Shown piece after piece: positions 1 to 4,142 of a stretch of DNA of 8,342 bases (positions are counted from its first letter, which is position 1; every line of letters begins with the position of its first letter). Under the pieces are notes generated by a model, which saw only the letters and a list, made by a program, of their open reading frames with translations, was not told the origin of the DNA and searched no databases. The stretch covers positions 1-8,342 of the forward strand of contig LCGX01000047.1 of assembly GCA_001000035.1 (NCBI GenBank). Reading direction: 5' to 3'. The position numbers and the translations under genes are program-made. The stretch comes from Candidatus Nomurabacteria bacterium GW2011_GWF2_43_8. GTDB lineage: Bacteria; Patescibacteriota; Minisyncoccia; Phycocordibacterales; UBA9973.

Positions 1-1
1 A

Positions 2-55
2 GCGGAAATTCCCGAAGGCGCAAATGCCATCGTGCTTGCCCCAGAGTTTTTGTGA
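2..55 (+). CDS. Possible C-terminal end of an unidentified protein (partial, runs in from the left edge)
   Basis: A frame open from the left edge ends in TGA at 53-55 and reads A-E-I-P-E-G-A-N-A-I-V-L-A-P-E-F-L. The balanced, GC-rich codon choice looks coding, and composition differs from the AT-rich genes further right. Only 17 residues are visible, so no family can be named. It would converge on the winged-helix gene that ends at 113. The last codons fall inside the hairpin at 44-69. It could be chance, because a 17-codon open frame is weak evidence. Confidence 0.3.
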   Translation, partial: AEIPEGANAIVLAPEFL

Positions 56-69
56 TTACACAAAAACTC
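44..69. other. Perfect 11-bp hairpin with 4-nt loop
   Basis: GAGTTTTTGTG (44-54) and CACAAAAACTC (59-69) pair perfectly around the loop ATTA. It lies between the possible + gene ending at 55 and the minus gene ending at 113, the position expected of a shared terminator. Neither strand shows a T-run after the stem, so it is not a canonical intrinsic terminator. It may end transcription from one or both sides, or stabilise a transcript end. Confidence 0.5.
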
Positions 70-79
70 CACCCACCCG

Positions 80-91
80 TGCGTGCACGCA
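80..91. repeat. 12-bp GC-rich palindrome (TGCGTGCACGCA)
   Basis: A perfect palindrome in the short gap between the hairpin and the winged-helix gene. GC-rich palindromes built from the same GCGTGC/GCACGC words recur at the other edge of the window (8222-8243 and 8303-8317), which suggests a dispersed intergenic repeat of the host. Confidence 0.4.
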
Positions 92-112
92 AATTCACTC
101 CCTTATTAAAAA

Positions 113-547
113 CTAAATTCTAGAATACGAAACTCCTTTTCCAGTTTTTCCAACTTGCTTGATTCTATTTTCCTTTTCCAAAATTGAAAGATACCGAGTT
201 GCTGTCGCATCAGAGACATGAAGAAATTTCTCGACTTCGTCGTTTGTGATTTTAGAATGTTGCAAAAACAAAGCCATGATCTTGTCTAACTTTTTTCTTT
301 TTCTGAATTGAATTACTTGTTGGGCTTTGGCTAGAATTTCACGAACCGAGTTTCTTGCTTGAGATTTCGGCTCGGGTTTCACTTCGCCTAACGGCTCATT
401 TCTTCCCATTTGAGCCGTTGATGGTTCAATAGCTTGGACGGGTTCAGAAACTGGTTCGGGATGTGGCTTATTTTCAGCTTGTTTTTCCTCGGTTTTTTGC
501 TCATTTTCTGCTTCTGTAAGGGTAGAATTTGAGGGTGGTATATCCAT
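113..547 (-). CDS. Winged helix-turn-helix protein with Pro/Glu-rich N-terminus
   Basis: A 144-residue protein in two parts. Residues 1-65 are a low-complexity, acidic Pro/Glu/Ser/Thr-rich tail with no predicted fold. Residues about 84-144 form a DeoR-like winged helix: helix 1 (KKLDKIMALF, 86-95), helix 2 (TNDEVEKFLHV, 101-111), recognition helix (SDATATRYLSILEKEN, 112-127) and a basic Gly-containing wing (130-144). A basic stretch FRKRKK (81-86) precedes it. I associate this build with small proteins common in Parcubacteria; the family role is unknown to me beyond probable DNA binding. The ATG at 547-545 has no clear Shine-Dalgarno sequence and lies inside the reading frame at 501-719, which has the same Pro/Glu-rich character, so the real protein may begin at 719 and be interrupted by a frameshift (see finding). 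Composition is less AT-rich than the genes to the right, so it probably belongs to the host backbone. Confidence 0.75.
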   Translation of the reverse strand: MDIPPSNSTLTEAENEQKTEEKQAENKPHPEPVSEPVQAIEPSTAQMGRNEPLGEVKPEPKSQARNSVREILAKAQQVIQFRKRKKLDKIMALFLQHSKITNDEVEKFLHVSDATATRYLSILEKENRIKQVGKTGKGVSYSRI

Positions 548-719
548 TACTTTTCACTGAAAAGTCGTTCGGTGAGCTTTCTGGGGCTTCAGGAGGTGCA
601 ACGGACGGCTCAGAATGTGCTGTGTTTTCAGGGGCAGGCTCGGTAGGCTCTTGGGGGCTTGGTGGAATAGAGTTTTCTTCGGGAGTTGGGTTTTGAGCTG
701 TATTTTGGTCGTCGGGCAT
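501..719 (-). CDS. Pro/Glu-rich reading frame, probably the frame-shifted N-terminus of the winged-helix protein
   Basis: 72 codons from ATG (MPDDQNT...). The first 56 residues are acidic and rich in Pro, Glu, Ser and Ala, closely matching the style of the N-terminal tail encoded at 113-547. The last 16 residues (SNGYTTLKFYPYRSRK) lose that bias exactly where the frame overlaps the downstream gene by 47 nt. That pattern fits one gene broken by, or programmed with, a +1 shift near 544-553, where the sequence reads GTG AAA AGT A|ATG. The alternative is two coupled genes with an unusually long overlap. There is no Shine-Dalgarno sequence; an extended -10 box lies at 780-788. No domain can be recognised. 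Confidence 0.5.
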   Translation of the reverse strand: MPDDQNTAQNPTPEENSIPPSPQEPTEPAPENTAHSEPSVAPPEAPESSPNDFSVKSNGYTTLKFYPYRSRK

Positions 720-779
720 AAAAATTACTTATCATTAATATATTTAACTTCATTCGAATACTTCGTCGGACATAAGTTT

Positions 780-788
780 ATTATAACA
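780..788 (-). promoter_or_regulatory. Extended -10 promoter for the 719-113 unit
   Basis: Read on the minus strand this is TGTTATAAT, a perfect TGnTATAAT extended -10 box; no good -35 box is visible. An ATG at 773-771 begins 6 nt after it and opens an 8-codon frame (MSDEVFE, stop 752-750). Its first codons (ATG TCC GAC GAA) mimic those of the next gene (ATG CCC GAC GAC). Transcripts would begin at or near that first ATG. Confidence 0.5.
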
Positions 789-796
789 AACCTAAA

Positions 797-1537
797 TCAC
801 TTGGGTCGATTTTTTAAATAAGCTTTCAATAATCTTAAAATAGTCCAGTTCATATTATCAATAATCGCGCTTAATTCAGTTTTATATTTAACTTCAAATC
901 CTTTTTCTGTGTCATTAATTGTTGATCTAAGATACTCTTGCACGGCAGCATCCGCATAAAAAAATCTAGTCGTTTCCATATTTTCACCAATAGCATAGTA
1001 GGCTAATTTGTTTTGCTCAACTTTTTCTTTTTTAAAAAAAATATTACTGAATGATTTTTTTAATTCCTTTCCAGATTGATAATAATGAGAAGCTACGTTA
1101 TTTCTTACTCTAATAAGATAATTAGCAAAATCAGAAGTATCTTTTGATTTATTTAAAGCAATAGCAACAAGATTATTCCACCTCATTGTAATATCTTTAT
1201 TAGTTTTACTTAAGACCCCTTTAAATTCTGTAGATGATAAAATTTGCTCGTTTTCTTTTAAAAACTCAAAAAATTCTCGCAGATAGCTAATAAAAATTTT
1301 TCTAGTTTGAGTAAATATTCCTCCATATTCGCCCATATGGAATGAGACTTCGTCGTTCATAGAAACTGGTTCGTATGTATCAAAAACAAGTTTTTCAAAA
1401 AGAACCATTCCTTTTAAATCGTTGTAAACAACAGCAAGAACCAAAAAGAAATTATCAATCGGATCATTTTTATTTTCCTTTATAATTCTATGAGGTTCTA
1501 TGTGTATTAAATTCCCTTGAAATTTTTGCTTTTCCAT
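797..1537 (-). CDS. HEPN-like protein with an R-x5-H motif; possible RNase toxin or defence effector
   Basis: A 246-residue, largely helical, cytosolic protein without signal peptide. The key sight is R145-N-N-V-A-S-H151 within a helix followed by YY, which fits the R-x4-6-H catalytic motif of HEPN ribonucleases in toxin-antitoxin, Abi and CRISPR-linked proteins. The preceding helices (about 80-100 and 115-145) and following ones (about 195-245) agree with a HEPN helical bundle. RNA cleavage is inferred from the motif only; I do not recognise the specific family, and uncharacterised proteins with similar RNN-AxHY motifs exist. It lies 40 nt downstream of, and in line with, the gene at 1578-2615, so the two may be co-expressed. 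There is no Shine-Dalgarno sequence before ATG 1537-1535; a weak promoter ends 5 nt before it. The gene is strongly AT-rich. Confidence 0.7.
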   Translation of the reverse strand: MEKQKFQGNLIHIEPHRIIKENKNDPIDNFFLVLAVVYNDLKGMVLFEKLVFDTYEPVSMNDEVSFHMGEYGGIFTQTRKIFISYLREFFEFLKENEQILSSTEFKGVLSKTNKDITMRWNNLVAIALNKSKDTSDFANYLIRVRNNVASHYYQSGKELKKSFSNIFFKKEKVEQNKLAYYAIGENMETTRFFYADAAVQEYLRSTINDTEKGFEVKYKTELSAIIDNMNWTILRLLKAYLKNRPK

Positions 1538-1542
1538 ATATA

Positions 1543-1570
1543 TTTATACTTCAGAAAGAAGAGAGATCAA
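1543..1570 (-). promoter_or_regulatory. Weak candidate promoter directly before the HEPN-like gene
   Basis: On the minus strand TTGATC (1570-1565) and TATAAA (1548-1543) are separated by 16 nt, with the ATG starting 5 nt after the -10 box. If real, this gene would be leaderless. In such AT-rich DNA this match could arise by chance, and read-through from 2615 is the alternative. Confidence 0.25.
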
Positions 1571-1577
1571 ATGTCCT

Positions 1578-2615
1578 TCAATTGCAACGAATGCCCCCAT
1601 AGACAAATTCCTCTTGCTTTAAAGGAGCGTGATTCCATGTAGGTAAATTATCGTAAACTTTCAAGAAACTATCTATACCATGCACAAGTCTTTCTAAATG
1701 CGATTGACCTTTTTCCTCAAATTTAACAATATGACGCAAGCGGGCTTTTCTGGTAGGTTTGCCATCTTTATTTCCCTGATCTGTTTTATAGAAATCTGTG
1801 TTTTTAACTTCATCGTCGGGAGCCAGAGTGTGAAGCAGAGTGTCAACAAGTCGACGCATAGAGCTAGTTGATTGCCCTATATAATCCTTACCTTTTTTAT
1901 CGAATGTTTCCCATGCTCCTCGCCTATATTCTACAAGTTCGGGGTTAATTTTTTTCAACATAGAATCTAACTTTTCTTGGTGGTCAGAAAGTTCTTTTTT
2001 CTTTATTTGGCTTGTTATCTTAACTTCAGAAAGACTTGGAAAGTTTATCTCAGTCGGGTAAGTAGGTAAAGATCGCATCATGGAATCAATTCCACTACTT
2101 ACAAGACGAGTCGAAGTAATGAAAGGTATTCTATCGGCAGTATAAATTCCAGAATCAGCAGTTCTCAGACCAATGATTCCACTTTGAACAACAGCTTGTT
2201 GCCCATGCACCATACCCAAGAGAGTGTCAGAAATATCTCCACTGATCCTAAGTTGATTTTCATTTATGACACCAGAGTCATAAAGTCTGTGTGCATGTAT
2301 TGTTGTTAATCCTATATCTGCAATTGCTCCACTTACTGAAGCAGTGGCACCTAACGCACTTGCTGTATCAAAAAGACCGCCTGTATCATTTATTAATTTT
2401 AAAGTTCCTCTTTGTACTTCTAGTGTTGAAGCATAATCTTTCGTGAAAGGACTTTGCATGGAAACATTTAGTCCCGTTGAAAAGTCGTTTAAGGCGGTTA
2501 TGTTTTCTTGCAACCTAGTTGTTGCAGGCATAATAAGATTTGCACTTGTTCCGTCATAAACATATTGATTTAAGCCACCACCAAAGTTAACTTTTTTTAT
2601 GTCTTCATCTTTCAT
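1578..2615 (-). CDS. Protein with a C-terminal region resembling the predicted pPIWI-associating nuclease family
   Basis: 345 residues. Residues 1-about 180 are rich in Gly, Ala, Ser and Thr and match nothing I know. Residues about 223-330 carry a pattern I recall from proteins annotated as predicted pPIWI-associating nuclease: INPELVEYRRGAWETF (223-238), a Ser/Arg helix SSMRRLVDTLLHTLAPDDEV (251-270), PTRKARLRHIV (287-297) and a closing LPTWNHA (324-330). The name comes from comparative genomics; I see no unmistakable catalytic triad, so nuclease activity is unproven. Residues 205-222 are charged and may form a coiled linker. The start ATG is well supported: AAGGAA at 2626-2621 (minus strand) sits 5 nt upstream, the best Shine-Dalgarno of the left block. 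A TATTAT/TATAAA-like -10 box lies near 2630-2645. It probably leads a two-gene unit with the HEPN-like gene 40 nt downstream. No Argonaute/PIWI gene is visible in the window. Confidence 0.6.
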   Translation of the reverse strand: MKDEDIKKVNFGGGLNQYVYDGTSANLIMPATTRLQENITALNDFSTGLNVSMQSPFTKDYASTLEVQRGTLKLINDTGGLFDTASALGATASVSGAIADIGLTTIHAHRLYDSGVINENQLRISGDISDTLLGMVHGQQAVVQSGIIGLRTADSGIYTADRIPFITSTRLVSSGIDSMMRSLPTYPTEINFPSLSEVKITSQIKKKELSDHQEKLDSMLKKINPELVEYRRGAWETFDKKGKDYIGQSTSSMRRLVDTLLHTLAPDDEVKNTDFYKTDQGNKDGKPTRKARLRHIVKFEEKGQSHLERLVHGIDSFLKVYDNLPTWNHAPLKQEEFVYGGIRCN

Positions 2616-2711
2616 ATTGTTTCCTTTATTTTATAATATTATTAATTTTTTTAACGAACGCTTTTAAGCATCCGAGAAGGTGTGTCTTTTAATCGCTATT
2701 GTGTATGCCAG

Positions 2712-2735
2712 ACTGAAACACTGAAACCTGAAAAC
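2712..2735. repeat. Three tandem 8-bp repeats (ACTGAAAC, ACTGAAAC, CTGAAAAC)
   Basis: Two perfect copies and one variant copy lie head to tail in the 167-nt gap between the SANT-like gene (ends 2783) and the start of the 345-residue gene (2615). Their spacing of 8 bp is short for replication iterons. They might bind a regulator such as the neighbouring SANT-like protein, or be a chance microsatellite. The rest of the gap holds only weak promoter-like AT-rich sequence near 2630-2660. Confidence 0.35.
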
Positions 2736-2782
2736 GCATCGAACACGCAAGCTCTATTAGTCAGAACACTTTTTCTAAGTCC

Positions 2783-2986
2783 CTATTTTTTTCGATTGTA
2801 TGGTGATTGATTCGTTGGGCGAAGACTTATATCAAGTTCGCTTGCTTTAGAACGAACACCATTTTCTGGGCGACCAAGTTTTAACCCTATGACTCGAGTA
2901 GGAGTATTTTGGCGGGCTAATTGTGAAAGTTGTCGTTCTTCTTGTGTGCTCCATTGCTTACCGGAATTTCTATTGTATTTTGCCAT
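2783..2986 (-). CDS. Small SANT/Myb-like helix-turn-helix protein
   Basis: 67 residues: a short basic start, then the pattern QWSTQEERQLSQLARQNTPT (11-30) followed by RVIGLKLGRPENGVRSKASE (31-50) and a PTNQSPY tail (57-63). This is the compact SANT/Myb-like three-helix fold, seen in a widespread family of small bacterial proteins with the ending SLKPTNQSPYG and no agreed function. The GLKLGR...VRSKA segment corresponds to the second and third (DNA-contacting) helices. ATG 2986-2984 follows the stop codon of the upstream small gene by only 5 nt and has no clear Shine-Dalgarno, so translational coupling is likely. Composition is less AT-rich than in the methyltransferase and endonuclease genes. 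Confidence 0.75.
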   Translation of the reverse strand: MAKYNRNSGKQWSTQEERQLSQLARQNTPTRVIGLKLGRPENGVRSKASELDISLRPTNQSPYNRKK

Positions 2987-2991
2987 AAAAA

Positions 2992-3183
2992 TTATTTACT
3001 ATTTTCTATTAATTTTTCGACCCTCCCGTCTTTATTTTTAAAAAAATTTTCCAAAAATCTTATAAAAAAATTATGGTGATCGCCACCAACTTCATCGTAG
3101 CGTCTACTGGTTAGATTTCTTGTAGCAGCCTTTAGAAATTCCACTAAATGCTGAATTTGTATTTTTACATTGACCTCTTTCAC
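2992..3183 (-). CDS. Small protein of unknown function, probably longer than its GTG start implies
   Basis: 63 residues from GTG (3183-3181), helical and rich in Phe, Asn and basic residues, with a central GGDHHNFF (33-40). I do not recognise the family. The frame is open and coding-like further upstream to about 3320 (…NRELANIFNSEYKTTQALANSV before the GTG) but contains no ATG, GTG or TTG there. A strong Shine-Dalgarno-like GGGAGG lies at 3258-3253, followed by AAACATAATAGAG. One extra G after CAT would create ATG AAT AGA GAA in frame and give a protein of about 84 residues. So either a start codon was lost by a single-base deletion, the base call is wrong, or a non-standard start is used. 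It is co-directional with and 5 nt upstream of the SANT-like gene. Confidence 0.55.
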   Translation of the reverse strand: MKEVNVKIQIQHLVEFLKAATRNLTSRRYDEVGGDHHNFFIRFLENFFKNKDGRVEKLIENSK

Positions 3184-3252
3184 AGAGTTGGCAAGTGCTT
3201 GCGTCGTTTTATACTCAGAATTAAATATATTTGCAAGTTCTCTATTATGTTT

Positions 3253-3258
3253 CCTCCC
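3253..3258 (-). promoter_or_regulatory. Orphan strong ribosome binding site (GGGAGG)
   Basis: GGGAGG on the minus strand, within AAGGGAGGAA, is one of the strongest Shine-Dalgarno matches in the window, yet no ATG, GTG or TTG follows at 4-12 nt in the frame of the 63-residue gene. Its placement supports an original start near 3249-3246. See the finding on the lost start codon. Confidence 0.45.
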
Positions 3259-3368
3259 TTGTAAGAAGGAGATGATATGGTTTGTAACGTTTCTGAATTT
3301 GCGATTAAGTTTGGCATGTTATTTAAAGTTAACGAATAATTTTACCCAAAAGGCATTGTACTATATTT

Positions 3369-3397
3369 ATTTTAAAAAAGCAAGCCATTTCCGTCAA
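3369..3397 (-). promoter_or_regulatory. Promoter of the leftward unit (small unknown protein and SANT-like gene)
   Basis: On the minus strand TTGACG (3397-3392) and TAAAAT (3374-3369) are 17 nt apart, each 5 of 6 to consensus. Transcription would begin near 3362, leaving about 115 nt before the orphan ribosome binding site's expected start. It is back to back with the repressor promoter; its -35 box is 5 bp from the 15-bp palindrome. Confidence 0.5.
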
Positions 3398-3402
3398 TAA
3401 GT

Positions 3403-3417
3403 TGTCAACAGTTGACA
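3403..3417. promoter_or_regulatory. Perfect 15-bp palindrome, candidate operator of the S24 repressor
   Basis: TGTCAAC-A-GTTGACA: two perfect 7-bp arms around one central base. The right arm contains the -35 box (TTGACA, 3412-3417) of the repressor gene, so a bound dimer would block its own promoter. The left edge lies 5 bp from the -35 box of the leftward promoter. I found no second full copy in the window. It does not match the CTG-N10-CAG or GAAC-N4-GTTC LexA boxes, so binding by the neighbouring repressor is inferred from position and symmetry. Confidence 0.65.
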
Positions 3418-3441
3418 CTTCCACCCCCTACCGGCTATAAT
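3412..3441 (+). promoter_or_regulatory. Consensus sigma70-type promoter of the S24 repressor, probably leaderless
   Basis: Perfect TTGACA (3412-3417) and perfect TATAAT (3436-3441) with an 18-nt spacer. The ATG begins at 3450, just 8 nt after the -10 box, so transcription would start on or next to the start codon. A strong promoter of this type normally needs tight repression, consistent with the overlapping palindrome. Confidence 0.75.
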
Positions 3442-3449
3442 ATGGGTAT

Positions 3450-4115
3450 ATGCATATCATTCAAGAAAAACTTTTAGAGTTATCGCAACGGTATGACCTA
3501 AAGAAAATGGGTTTGAGGCAAATAGGCAGACTCATTGGAGTAGAACATCCACAAAAAATTAAATTTCATATGGAAAAACTAGGGCTTCTCGATGAAGGAA
3601 AGAAAAAAAGAGTTGTTCAAACTAAATCTCCTCTACTTGGCAATGACGAAGCGAAGAAACTTCTGTCTATACCAATTTTAGGTTTAGCTAACTGTGGAGA
3701 TGCCACCATGCTCGCAGAAGCTCGTATTGATGGAATGCTCCCTGTTTCTTCTAAACTTATTCCCTCAACTCACATAGACAATCTTTTTGCAGTCAAAGCC
3801 ATTGGTTTGTCTATGAACCGTGCAGATGTAAATGGTAGAACTATCGAAGATGGAGATTATGTAATTGTTGATGGCGAAGATAAAAATGTAAAAAGTGGAG
3901 ATTATGTTCTATCAGTAATTGGCGGAATGGCAAATATAAAAAGGTTTATGGAGGACAAAAAAAATAATCAAATCGTTTTGCAGTCGGAGTCAAACAAATT
4001 TTTTCCACCAATTCATATACACGAAGATGAACTAGATGAGTATTTAGTAAATGGAAAAGTAATTGAAGTTATAAAACAACCGCAGGAAGATAGCTATCGC
4101 TATGAGCCTATTTAA
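3450..4115 (+). CDS. LexA/S24-type self-cleaving transcriptional repressor
   Basis: 221 residues. Residues 1-47 form an N-terminal helix-turn-helix (…GLRQIGRLIGVEHPQKIKFHMEKLGLL). After a linker comes a peptidase S24 domain: cleavage site C82-G83 in LANCGDA, nucleophile S121 in KAIGLSMN, and general base K164 in MANIKRF; the spacing is close to LexA (cleavage to Ser to Lys). Cleavage between Cys and Gly is as in UmuD, whereas LexA usually has Ala-Gly. The known role of the family is repression relieved by RecA-stimulated self-cleavage on DNA damage. The ATG is chosen because helix 1 is needed for the fold and the promoter sits directly before it; no Shine-Dalgarno is present. The methyltransferase gene follows after 27 nt on the same strand. 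Whether this is the host's SOS repressor or a dedicated regulator of this island cannot be told from the sequence; its unusual operator and position favour the latter. Confidence 0.85.
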   Translation: MHIIQEKLLELSQRYDLKKMGLRQIGRLIGVEHPQKIKFHMEKLGLLDEGKKKRVVQTKSPLLGNDEAKKLLSIPILGLANCGDATMLAEARIDGMLPVSSKLIPSTHIDNLFAVKAIGLSMNRADVNGRTIEDGDYVIVDGEDKNVKSGDYVLSVIGGMANIKRFMEDKKNNQIVLQSESNKFFPPIHIHEDELDEYLVNGKVIEVIKQPQEDSYRYEPI

Positions 4116-4120
4116 TTATT

Positions 4121-4129
4121 TGGTATAAT
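4121..4129 (+). promoter_or_regulatory. Extended -10 promoter between repressor and methyltransferase
   Basis: TGGTATAAT is a perfect TGnTATAAT extended -10 box; the -35 region (around 4101-4106, TATGAG) is poor. Transcription would start near 4136, giving a leader of only about 7 nt before ATG 4143. This would let the methyltransferase be made at a basal level even while the upstream promoter is repressed. Confidence 0.5.
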
Positions 4130-4142
4130 AAATGTAATTAAT

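Noticed and set aside
615..821. 68-codon + strand frame across the Pro/Glu-rich region
   Set aside because: It mirrors the Pro/Glu-rich minus frame (giving Trp/Gly/Leu-rich sequence) and runs through the extended -10 box and leader; a shadow frame.
1838..1855. TGTCAACAAGTCGACG, a partial match to the 15-bp palindrome
   Set aside because: Only the left arm matches, and it is inside a coding region; most likely chance.
3277..3339. 20-codon + strand frame preceded by AAGGAG at 3266-3271
   Set aside because: The ribosome binding site is good, but there is no + promoter before it, the peptide (MVCNVSEF...) resembles nothing, and it overlaps the upstream part of the leftward gene.
3170..3400. 76-codon + strand frame, hydrophobic
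   Set aside because: It lies opposite the better supported minus frame and its leftward promoter, and its protein looks like antisense of coding sequence.
4132..4137. Minimal ATG-TAA frame just before the methyltransferase start
   Set aside because: If transcription starts near 4136 it is not in the mRNA of the proximal promoter; expected by chance in AT-rich DNA.
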